Under the pieces are notes generated by a model. The model saw only the letters and a list, made by a program, of their open reading frames with translations, made no database searches and had not been told where the DNA came from. From Enterovibrio qingdaonensis (lineage in GTDB: Bacteria > Pseudomonadota > Gammaproteobacteria > Enterobacterales > Vibrionaceae), in the NCBI RefSeq assembly GCF_028683135.1, contig NZ_JAJUBB010000025.1, positions 1 to 64,000 of the forward strand: a stretch of DNA of 64,000 bases. The letters run 5' to 3'. Below are positions 56,624 through 64,000 of the stretch, piece by piece; positions within the stretch are counted from its first letter, which is position 1; the number at the start of each line of letters is the position of its first letter. Both the position numbers and the translations under genes were made by a program.

Positions 56624-58555
56624 TTATTGTGCACTGATGGTGTCGACAATAAGCTGTGGCGGATTTACGAACCCTTGGTAGGCATCAATTATCTGGGTAT
56701 CTAGTAAAGATTTGCCTTCATTGTCGTTGATACCCGTTGCAATAATCGTGATGTCCATAGATTCAACAATGTTAACCAGCGTTTCAGTGAACACGCGGTT
56801 TTCACTTGAGTGACCGTGATTGAGTGCCTGATCTAACTTCACATATGCAGGCTTAATTTGCGAAATGTATTCAACGCTTTGCAAGTGCCTTCCAAAGTGG
56901 TCAATACCTACCTGTGCCCCCGCATTTCTGATTTTTTGGCTGAAGTAGATACACGCACTGAGATTGTTTCGCGCACTTGCTTCATTGATTTCAAAAAACA
57001 AATGTTCAGCAGGGAGTTCACTCGTTTTCAATTTTTTAGTTAGCCAGACCACAAAGCCAGGTGTTGATAAACTTTCATCGGTAAGGTTCAGCGCGACAGG
57101 TTGAGTCAGTGCTTTTTCTTTGTGTAGTAAAGCCAATGTTTCAATGACTGCCATGTCGAATTCCACGCCTTTTTGGAACAGCTGGATGTAAGGCATCAGT
57201 CGCTTGGCAGATTGCCATTGGTTTTCAATCAGTGCTTGTGTAAATAGCTCTTGATGAAAAACAGCGTCCCCATTGAGAAGCTTAATCGGTTGCCATTGAA
57301 GGCGTAACTCTCTTTTCTTGATGGTTGTTTGTAGTCGTTCTCGCCACGTTTCTCTGTCGATGATTTGTTCTTCAGAGCCGCGATTAAAGACAAAAACGTC
57401 ATTTTGAGACTTGGCTCTTTGCAGTGCGTTATCTGCCAGTGACAACATTTGTGAGCCAGGCAAGCCTTGGGCATGAACCATGCCGATATGAAAGCCAGTG
57501 TTGGTATCACCACCTGCCATAGAAACTTCATTGTTAAACGTACTGATCAGGGTATGCAACGTTTGATGAGACTGCTCTTCACTCACTTCAGGGAGCAATA
57601 TGGCCACTTCGTTATCATTGATGCGCGCGATTGTGCAGTTCTGGGTTGCACTAAATGCCGACATTAAAGAGGTTGCAAGCAACCGCCAGGTTTCATCTCG
57701 AGCCACATAACCATATCTGCGGTATGTCGTCTCTAACCAAGGCAGGCCGACTAAATAGACAGCACCAGGCGCATCGTTTTCATCGCTCATCCAGCTGTTA
57801 AGCTGGTGGCTGAAATACTGGCGATTTGGCAGTCCTGATACGGCGTCATGCATCATGCTGTTATTCAGTGTTTTTAGCTCTTTATGAAGTGAGTTAATCA
57901 TGCGTTGAATGTGAGTCGCGAGCTTATCAACGGCGAGATCGAGAGATTTAACACCTGAATGTTTTCTTGCCTGATGAGCACTAAAGTCTTGCTCTGTCAG
58001 ACTGTCCAAAGATTTAGTTATTCTGCCTATTGCTCTTGTTCCTCGATTCAAGACGAGCGTGAATATGATCAAAAGAACCAAGATTGGGCCACCTAACGTG
58101 CTCAAGAATCGGCTCACACTCTTAGCAACGTTTTGGTTTGCAAATTCTGGCGACAATACCAAGGTCATTGAAGCGACTTCGGAGCCATCATGAATAAGAG
58201 CAACGTCGCGTTCTACTGCGTGAACCGAAGTGATGTTTATAAACCAATGCGAGAGAGAGACTGCCTTGGGGGATGACCACTGCGCTTTTTCTGCGGTGAT
58301 TTGATCGGTTAGTGCTATGTATGTGACCTCGCTTGATAACGTGGCCTTGGCGATGCGTTGAATCGCATCTGTGTCGTAATAGGCTATGAGCGTAGGTAGT
58401 ATTTGAGTGAGTTGATGTTGTACCGCATCTGCACGTAATCCCAATTGCTGTTGTTGATCACGAACGTTGATAGAGATCTGTGCAAGTAAGGAAAGCAAAA
58501 TCAACAGAAGGGCCGATGTATATACCCAGACCAACGACATATGTTTTTTGAACAT
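56624..58555 (-). CDS. lapD: LapD-like inner-membrane c-di-GMP receptor (degenerate GGDEF-EAL)
   Basis: 643 residues. N-terminal helix (about 8-28), periplasmic LapD/MoxY-type domain (about 30-150), second helix (about 153-173), HAMP (about 175-230), GGDEF-like domain (about 235-395) and EAL-like domain (about 405-640). Catalytic motifs are lost: the GGDEF position reads N-D-N-E-V, the EAL position reads Q-E-L-F, and DDFG reads I-D-H-F-G. This is the LapD pattern: c-di-GMP binding in the dead EAL domain makes the periplasmic domain sequester the protease LapG so that a surface adhesin is kept. Downstream of the secretion genes, after a terminator. Confidence 0.85.
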   Translation of the reverse strand: MFKKHMSLVWVYTSALLLILLSLLAQISINVRDQQQQLGLRADAVQHQLTQILPTLIAYYDTDAIQRIAKATLSSEVTYIALTDQITAEKAQWSSPKAVSLSHWFINITSVHAVERDVALIHDGSEVASMTLVLSPEFANQNVAKSVSRFLSTLGGPILVLLIIFTLVLNRGTRAIGRITKSLDSLTEQDFSAHQARKHSGVKSLDLAVDKLATHIQRMINSLHKELKTLNNSMMHDAVSGLPNRQYFSHQLNSWMSDENDAPGAVYLVGLPWLETTYRRYGYVARDETWRLLATSLMSAFSATQNCTIARINDNEVAILLPEVSEEQSHQTLHTLISTFNNEVSMAGGDTNTGFHIGMVHAQGLPGSQMLSLADNALQRAKSQNDVFVFNRGSEEQIIDRETWRERLQTTIKKRELRLQWQPIKLLNGDAVFHQELFTQALIENQWQSAKRLMPYIQLFQKGVEFDMAVIETLALLHKEKALTQPVALNLTDESLSTPGFVVWLTKKLKTSELPAEHLFFEINEASARNNLSACIYFSQKIRNAGAQVGIDHFGRHLQSVEYISQIKPAYVKLDQALNHGHSSENRVFTETLVNIVESMDITIIATGINDNEGKSLLDTQIIDAYQGFVNPPQLIVDTISAQ

Positions 58556-58580
58556 AGGGAATCTCTTGTTTGCACCCGAT

Positions 58581-58611
58581 AAAAAGAGGCCGGACTGGAA
58601 CGCCGGCCTCT
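58581..58611 (-). terminator. Terminator between the OmpA-type gene and the lapD-like gene
   Basis: AGAGGCCGG/CCGGCCTCT perfect 9-bp stem with 9-base loop; on the minus strand it is followed by T5. It separates the four-gene secretion unit from lapD. Confidence 0.9.
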
Positions 58612-58616
58612 AACGA

Positions 58617-59210
58617 TTAATCGACCGTAAATATGGTCCAACGCATATCGGTGGTGCTGTAGTTGCCAGAAAGGGTTGCCATGACGCGACGGTTTACATC
58701 GTGGGCATAGTCGGAGTCTTCATTGATCAACGGTTCAGTGTCACCAAAGCCAATCGCTTCGACTCGGGAAGGGGCAATGCCGAAATCATTGATTAAGGCT
58801 TGAGCGACCGCATCGGCACGTTGCTGAGACAATGTGAGGTTGTAATCAGGGTTACCGACCTTACTCGCATGCCCCTCAATGACGACACTTGCCTCTTTCT
58901 GGTCATTCAGAAAGTCGGCTAGCTGCTCAAGTTTTGCGTAGTTGCTAGGTCTAAGATCTGAAGAGTCGTTCGGGAATGTGACGTTCAAACGGAAGCTCTG
59001 TTTCACCGTTTTATCTTTAGGGCAGCCATCATTATCTACCGCTGCACCGACCAACGTTTCATCGCACTTTTCACGGGCCTTGATAACGCCATCATAGTCA
59101 AGATCACGAAGGTCATTTAACTGTGGAGATGTCTCCTGCATCGTCACGATATCTTGTGAACTACAGCCTGCAAGTAGCAGCACTGAAAGGATTGCAATTG
59201 TCTTTTTCAT
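58617..59210 (-). CDS. OmpA-type peptidoglycan-binding lipoprotein
   Basis: 197 residues. Lipobox L-A-G-C with lipidated Cys16, a short linker with two Cys (about 49 and 62), then an OmpA C-terminal domain (about 75-185: V-V-I-E-G-H-A-S-K-V-G, L-S-Q-Q-R-A-D-A-V, G-F-G-D-T-E-P, D-V-N-R-R-V) that binds diaminopimelate in peptidoglycan. ATG 59210 overlaps the stop of the TolC gene by one base and has GGAGG nine bases upstream. OmpA-type lipoproteins are common in Lap/RTX adhesin operons; the exact role there is not known to me. Confidence 0.85.
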   Translation of the reverse strand: MKKTIAILSVLLLAGCSSQDIVTMQETSPQLNDLRDLDYDGVIKAREKCDETLVGAAVDNDGCPKDKTVKQSFRLNVTFPNDSSDLRPSNYAKLEQLADFLNDQKEASVVIEGHASKVGNPDYNLTLSQQRADAVAQALINDFGIAPSRVEAIGFGDTEPLINEDSDYAHDVNRRVMATLSGNYSTTDMRWTIFTVD

Positions 59211-60619
59211 TACTGAACGCCTCCTTCGTAGTTTTCGTCGCCGTTCCATACTTCAGGTGTAGTGACTCGCAGTGATGCAAGTAATTGGCCCGTTGCATTT
59301 AGCAAACGATACTGTGCAATCAGATCATCGTATTCTGCAGTGAGGTATTCTCGACGAGCTTGGAATAGCTCGTTTTCAGAATCGAGTACATCGATAAGGG
59401 TGCGTTGACCGAGCTTAAATTGATCTTCGTAGGCATTTCGGGTTTCGGTGGCGGCTTCTACGTGCTGACGTAGGTACTGCATCTGCTGCTTGAGGAACAC
59501 TCGTGCATTCCAAGCCAGCGTCGTACCTTCTTCAATATCGCGATAAGCGTTGAGCTGTATCGCTTTAGATTCATTGATGTTGTATGCGGCTTCACGTTCA
59601 CGGGCTCTGTCCGCACCGCCAGAGAACAGGTTATAGTTGACGCGAATCATGGCAAGGATTTCATCGTTATTCCCGCCGACATCGATTTCATCGCCGGGTA
59701 ATGTGCCGTCACTACCATCAAGATTGTCATCCCAACTTGCGGACAAATCGAAACTAATTTCAGGGTAATAGGTGCTTTTAGCTGCATCACGTTGGGCTTT
59801 TGCTGCATAAATATCATTACCAGCGGCTTTTAAGGTCGGGTGGCCTGATTTGGCCAATTCCATTGCGGCCTCTAGCGTGGTCGGAAGCATGACGGCATCC
59901 GGAACAGGAATGCGCGTGTCATCGGGCGCGCGGCTCACGATTCGCTGATAAGAGATTTGAGCATCTGACAGGTTGTTTTGTGCTGAAATCAGGTTTGAAT
60001 GCGCGCGAGCTAAACGGCCTGTTACCTGAGAAAGGTCTGCTGTTGAGCCAAGTCCGGAGTCCGTCTTTTGTTTGACCTGATCGAAAATGATCTGGTGGCT
60101 CTCCAAATTACGTTCTGCTAGCACGACTATTTGCTCTGCACGCATAAACTCGAGGTAGGCGCGTGACACTTCCAGTGCTAAGTCTTCAGCCGTTGAAAAC
60201 AGCGTCCATTGCTCAGCACTGGCCTCAAACTCTGTGCGTTTCACTTCGTTGGTGGTTTGAAAGCCACTGAAAATGACCTGACGAAGCGATACGCCGATTT
60301 CGCGTCGAGTAAGCTCAACCTCATCATCGTAACCTGAATTGTTAGCTGCATCTCTTCGTGTCGAAGGGCTCTCTGTCCATTCACGACCGATCCCCGCATC
60401 AAAGTTGATCGTTGGATAGTAACCCGCACTGGCTTGGTTGACTTGCTCTTCGCTTGCTTTGAAGCGATTGAATGCTTGCCTTATTTGCGGGTTAGTATCC
60501 AGTGCTGTTGCAACTGCTTGCTCAAGTGATTGAGCTACGGCCGAAGCAGGAAGCATTGTCGCTGCCACTGCCAGAGCTGCCACGCTTCTTCTGAGCGATT
60601 GGCCAACACCGTTTTTCAT
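59210..60619 (-). CDS. TolC-family outer-membrane channel (LapE/AggA-like)
   Basis: 469 residues. Signal peptide (to about residue 31, A-V-A-Q), then two OEP repeats of long coiled helices and beta-strands. Signature V-S-R-A-Y-L-E-F, S-T-A-D-L-S-Q-V and D-V-L-D-S-E-N-E-L-F-Q-A-R-R-E-Y. Forms the outer-membrane exit of a type I secretion system with the two following partners. Start 60619 follows AAGGAGAG; its 5' end lies 22 bases after the HlyD gene. Confidence 0.9.
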   Translation of the reverse strand: MKNGVGQSLRRSVAALAVAATMLPASAVAQSLEQAVATALDTNPQIRQAFNRFKASEEQVNQASAGYYPTINFDAGIGREWTESPSTRRDAANNSGYDDEVELTRREIGVSLRQVIFSGFQTTNEVKRTEFEASAEQWTLFSTAEDLALEVSRAYLEFMRAEQIVVLAERNLESHQIIFDQVKQKTDSGLGSTADLSQVTGRLARAHSNLISAQNNLSDAQISYQRIVSRAPDDTRIPVPDAVMLPTTLEAAMELAKSGHPTLKAAGNDIYAAKAQRDAAKSTYYPEISFDLSASWDDNLDGSDGTLPGDEIDVGGNNDEILAMIRVNYNLFSGGADRAREREAAYNINESKAIQLNAYRDIEEGTTLAWNARVFLKQQMQYLRQHVEAATETRNAYEDQFKLGQRTLIDVLDSENELFQARREYLTAEYDDLIAQYRLLNATGQLLASLRVTTPEVWNGDENYEGGVQ

Positions 60620-60641
60620 TTCTCTCTCCTTGTTATAATCA

Positions 60642-62024
60642 TCAACGCTCACGGAGTGCTGATTCTTTCGCTCTCAGTATCGGATTAAGCAAGTACTCCA
60701 GAACTGTGCGTTTTCCGGTAATGATGTCCACGGAGGTCAACATCCCCGGAATGATTGGCAGTCCACTACCATCCTTTTTTTCTAAACTGGATTTATCCGT
60801 ACGGATCCTAACCAAGTAAAAACTGTTTCCCTCTTCGTCCTGCGTGGTATCCGCGCTGATGTGCTCCAAGGTGCCATTGAGGCCGCCGTAGCGCGTAAAA
60901 TCGTAAGCAGTTACCTTTACAACAGAAGGCAGCCCCGCATGCAGGAACGCAATATCCTTTGGTGCGATCTTTGCCTCAATGAGAAGCTGATCCTCGGCAG
61001 GAACGATTTCAATTAAATCAACACCTGGCTGCACAACACCGCCAAGGGTGTTGATATGAATTGTTTTAATGGTGCCAGTGACAGGAGCTGTAATGACCGC
61101 TTTGTCGACTTTGTCTTGTGCACCCACTTGCGCTTGAGACAGACGGGAGAGGCGGGTCTCTAATTCACTCATTTTTGCTCGTGTCTCGTTGCTGAAAGTC
61201 AGCACTGCTTCACGGCGTTTCAAAATGGCCTCATCCACTGTTGCTTTGATCTTGGGCTGCATTAATCGCAGTGAATTTAGCTCACCTTTCAAGTCGTTCA
61301 CCTGACGCTCCAGCTTGAGCAAATCGATTTCAGATACGATGCCCTTTTTGGCCAAAGGAATGGTGATTTTCAGCTCTCGCTTGATCAGGCCATAGCTATC
61401 AGACAGGGTTCGAATCTTTGATTCAACCTCTTGATTTTCTTGTTGCTTTTGTAAGATTTGACGCGCGAGGATTTCCAGACGGTTTTTCAGGTCGAGCAAA
61501 CGGCCTTCATATTCTTTTCGTTGCCCAGTGACAAGTACGGGCTCGGCTTCTTCCAGTTCGGCGGGAAACGTCAACGGGGAAATTGAGATAACAATCTGTT
61601 CTCGCCAGGTTGGGGCAGTTGGCATCAGTTTGATGCTACCTAGTTCTGAACGCATGCGTATGATGTTGGCGCGAAGACTCGAGACCTCCTCTTCCTGCTG
61701 GGCATAGTCTGAGCGAAAACGGGTATCATCAATTCGCGCTAGCGGCTCGCCTTGTTTTACCAGTTGGCCTTCTTGCACATACATGGCTTGCAAAATGCCA
61801 CCATCAAGACTTTGTATTAGCTGTACTTGGGAAGATGGGATGACTTTGCCTTCACCACGAGTAACACGATCTAACGCTGCAAAGTTGGCCCAAATAATGA
61901 TGGCTACGAAAAATGAAAATACGCCCCAAATGACGATGCGATAACGTACAGGCGCGTCTGTGAGCATCGCACCGTAAACGTCATCTGTCATTTCTATGTC
62001 ATTATTCTTCAAAGAGTTAGTCAT
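60642..62024 (-). CDS. HlyD-family membrane fusion protein (LapC-like)
   Basis: 460 residues. One N-terminal membrane helix (about 29-50), then a biotinyl-lipoyl-like segment (Q-S-L-D-G-G-I-L-Q-A-M-Y-V-Q-E-G-Q-L-V), a long coiled-coil (about 105-310) and a C-terminal beta domain with V-T-G-T-I-K and G-M-L-T-S-V-D-I-I-T-G-K, the HlyD C-terminal signature. Periplasmic adaptor between the ABC exporter and TolC channel. GGGAG precedes the ATG; it overlaps the ABC gene by eight bases. Confidence 0.92.
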   Translation of the reverse strand: MTNSLKNNDIEMTDDVYGAMLTDAPVRYRIVIWGVFSFFVAIIIWANFAALDRVTRGEGKVIPSSQVQLIQSLDGGILQAMYVQEGQLVKQGEPLARIDDTRFRSDYAQQEEEVSSLRANIIRMRSELGSIKLMPTAPTWREQIVISISPLTFPAELEEAEPVLVTGQRKEYEGRLLDLKNRLEILARQILQKQQENQEVESKIRTLSDSYGLIKRELKITIPLAKKGIVSEIDLLKLERQVNDLKGELNSLRLMQPKIKATVDEAILKRREAVLTFSNETRAKMSELETRLSRLSQAQVGAQDKVDKAVITAPVTGTIKTIHINTLGGVVQPGVDLIEIVPAEDQLLIEAKIAPKDIAFLHAGLPSVVKVTAYDFTRYGGLNGTLEHISADTTQDEEGNSFYLVRIRTDKSSLEKKDGSGLPIIPGMLTSVDIITGKRTVLEYLLNPILRAKESALRER

Positions 62025-64000
62025 TGTGACTCCCTGAACTTCCGTTTAGGCGTTCTAGCACTTTGTCTTTTGGTCCATCCATAACTACTCGGCCTTTGTC
62101 CATCACGATGACACGGTCAACAAGTGAAAGCAGTGCCATTTTGTGAGTGATCATGACCAGTGTTCTGTCTTTTGCCGCAAACTTCATGGCGTGGATGAAT
62201 TGATTTTCTGCATGTGCATCAAGGCTTGCAGTTGGCTCATCCATGATAAGTAGTGGTGGGTCGTTAAGTAGTGCGCGAGCCAAGGCGACCGACTGACGCT
62301 GTCCGCGAGATAGCGTTTCTCCTCGCTCCCCGACTTGTTTATCTAAACCTTCGCTATCTTGGGAGGTGAAAATGCCTACTCCCGAAAGTTGAGTGGCACG
62401 AATGAGTTGGTGCTCTGTTACTTGGCGAGTGCCGAACATAATATTTTCACGTATCGTACCGTGAAATAACGTTACATCCTGCGCCAAATAGCCAACATTG
62501 CGACGCAGATCTGCTGGGTGAATCTGCTTTGCATCTATGCCGTCGAATCGCAGGCTGCCTGCTGTGGGCTGATAAAGGCCCGATAGCATCCGAATCAGCG
62601 TACTTTTACCTGTTCCGTTTTTACCTAATATGGCAATTTTCTCGCCGGCGTTGATAGTAAAGCTGGTGGGGTGAAGTGTCGGCTTCTCCGACTCGGGATA
62701 GCTAAAGCCAATGTTGTCAGCATAAATGTCACCTTTCAGGCGTTTGCGGCTGACCAATTGGCCTTTGTCGGCAAATTCATCCTCCTGATCCATCATCGCA
62801 TTGAGTTGGCGCATGCCTGATTGTGTTTGATTCCAACGGCTCATTAGGCCAGCAAGTTGTGCCATTGGCGAAACTGCGCGGCTAGACAGCATTACGGCTG
62901 CAATAATTCCACCCATGGTGATCTGTGCATCAGCGACCCTATACACACCAAGGACGACCACAGCGACTGAGGTAACCTGAACGATAAACGACGCAAAGTA
63001 GGAGACCGAGTTGGTGATTTGTTTCACCTTTAGGTTCCAGTTAGCAGTATGCGCCGTCATTTGTTGCCAGCTTTTCTGAACAATGCCTTCTGCAACATTA
63101 GATTTAATACCTTCCATGGCAGAAAGGCTTTCAATCAAATGACCATGTTTTTGGCTTGCGTATTTATTGGACTCTTCGATAGCTGCTTTTAGCCGAGGTT
63201 GTACAAGTAAGGCGTAACCAATGATTAGTACACCAGCCACAACTGGTACTGCGGCAAGATCGCCTGCAAAGATATAAATGACGAACAAGAAAAAGGCCGC
63301 AAAAGGCAGGTCGACCAAGGTGGTGAGAGTTGCTGAGGTCAGCATATCGCGAATGCCATCAAACTCTCCGAGTTGTTTTGCCATTCCACCTACGCTTTTG
63401 GCTCGCTTTTCAAGTGGAATACCCATCAAGCGCGCAAACAGGCGCGAAGACACAATGATATCGACTTTCTTTCCCGCAATATCAATGAGGTAAGAGCGCA
63501 TTTTCTTCATGAGGAAGTCAAAGCTGAATGCGATTAGTGCACCAGTAGCTAAAACCCACAAAGATTCGAAAGCAAGGTTAGGTACGACTTTGTCATACAC
63601 ATTCATGACAAAAAGTGGAGATACAAGCGCAAAAATGTTGATTAACACAGATGCAATCAAAGCATCTCGATAGATCGGAGATGCATCTCTAACTGTTTGC
63701 CAGAACCAATGTATTTTAGTGTTGTGTAGGTGCAGGTCGACACTGTTGTCGCCACGATACTGACGTTTTACTAAAAAAGCATAGCCTGCGTACATCGACT
63801 CCAATTCCGCCAGTGAGATCTCTTCCTCACCGCCAGTTTCAGAGGTTTGAATGAGTGCAATGCCTTCTTTCGCGCGAATCTCTCTGAGGATACAGGCTTT
63901 TTTGTCGGTCAAAAGAAGTATGCAGGGTAGTAAAAGCTTAGGTAGAGCTTTCAATTGTCGACGAGAAAGCTTGGCCGTTAGCCCGGCACGGGCTGCGGCT
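62017..64000 (-). CDS. lapB: Type I secretion ABC exporter (LapB-like), 5' end cut by window
   Basis: About 661 residues visible; the frame stays open to base 64000 with no start needed, so the N-terminus lies outside. From the edge: the end of a C39-like (non-proteolytic type) domain, six membrane helices (about the middle third), then the ATPase with Walker A G-K-N-G-T-G-K-S-T, signature L-S-R-G-Q-R-Q, Walker B L-L-I-M-D-E-P-T-A-S-L-D and H-loop I-T-H-K. The family exports large RTX adhesins. Whether the catalytic Cys of a true C39 peptidase is missing cannot be seen here. The adhesin and LapG genes are not in the window. Confidence 0.92.
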   Translation of the reverse strand, partial: AAARAGLTAKLSRRQLKALPKLLLPCILLLTDKKACILREIRAKEGIALIQTSETGGEEEISLAELESMYAGYAFLVKRQYRGDNSVDLHLHNTKIHWFWQTVRDASPIYRDALIASVLINIFALVSPLFVMNVYDKVVPNLAFESLWVLATGALIAFSFDFLMKKMRSYLIDIAGKKVDIIVSSRLFARLMGIPLEKRAKSVGGMAKQLGEFDGIRDMLTSATLTTLVDLPFAAFFLFVIYIFAGDLAAVPVVAGVLIIGYALLVQPRLKAAIEESNKYASQKHGHLIESLSAMEGIKSNVAEGIVQKSWQQMTAHTANWNLKVKQITNSVSYFASFIVQVTSVAVVVLGVYRVADAQITMGGIIAAVMLSSRAVSPMAQLAGLMSRWNQTQSGMRQLNAMMDQEDEFADKGQLVSRKRLKGDIYADNIGFSYPESEKPTLHPTSFTINAGEKIAILGKNGTGKSTLIRMLSGLYQPTAGSLRFDGIDAKQIHPADLRRNVGYLAQDVTLFHGTIRENIMFGTRQVTEHQLIRATQLSGVGIFTSQDSEGLDKQVGERGETLSRGQRQSVALARALLNDPPLLIMDEPTASLDAHAENQFIHAMKFAAKDRTLVMITHKMALLSLVDRVIVMDKGRVVMDGPKDKVLERLNGSSGSHND

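Overview
This window is a stretch of conserved core chromosome from a gamma-proteobacterium of the family Vibrionaceae. The assignment rests on gene order. Between tas and secG the blocks thyA - nptA - nhaA - nhaR - hlyU - rpsT / murJ - ribF - ileS - lspA - fkpB - ispH and dacB - ompU - greA follow the Vibrio arrangement, and hlyU and an OmpU-type porin are Vibrio-type genes. The porin is short and a CBS-less MgtE is present, so a genus outside Vibrio proper (Grimontia or Enterovibrio, for instance) is possible; this cannot be settled from the sequence alone. No insertion sequence, prophage, integron or CRISPR array was seen.

Layout. 1-3540: a PACE-type efflux protein, a DUF1127-type small protein, the SlyB lipoprotein, the aldo-keto reductase Tas and a small unknown protein. 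3565-10256: mutH, then a 640-base intergenic region rich in DnaA boxes, then rppH - ptsP - TSUP transporter - lgt - thyA. 10534-14901: Na+/phosphate cotransporter nptA, Na+/H+ antiporter nhaA with a small periplasmic partner, nhaR and hlyU. 14965-23066: rpsT, and opposite to it murJ - ribF - ileS - lspA - fkpB - ispH (lipid II flipping, flavin synthesis, Ile-tRNA, lipoprotein processing, isoprenoids). 23219-28899: dapB and carAB. 28900-30456: an ERIC-like repeat and mgtE with a long structured leader. 30431-39745: dacB and ompU, greA, yhbY, rlmE - ftsH - folP - glmM, secG. 39755-49197: tRNA-Leu(GAG), tRNA-fMet, then the classic translation/RNA operon rimP - nusA - infB - rbfA - truB - rpsO - pnp. 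49277-56574: nlpI, the O2-independent ubiquinone genes ubiU-ubiV and ubiT with a GGDEF-EAL gene inserted between them, yhbS, holD - rimI. 56624-64000: a Lap-type adhesin control and secretion cluster on the minus strand (ABC transporter, membrane fusion protein, TolC protein, OmpA-type lipoprotein, LapD-like c-di-GMP receptor); the ABC gene runs off the end.

The protein-coding content is mostly well known. The most interesting material is in non-coding DNA: a candidate DARS2-type DnaA-reactivating site between mutH and rppH, a candidate leader peptide and attenuator ahead of a CBS-less mgtE, a near-perfect Pho box touching the nptA ribosome-binding site, paired ARG boxes before carA, a GraL-like attenuator before greA, and a long stem-loop in the pnp leader. 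Two c-di-GMP proteins lie within 6 kb: one has intact GGDEF and EAL motifs and the other is catalytically degenerate and receptor-like.
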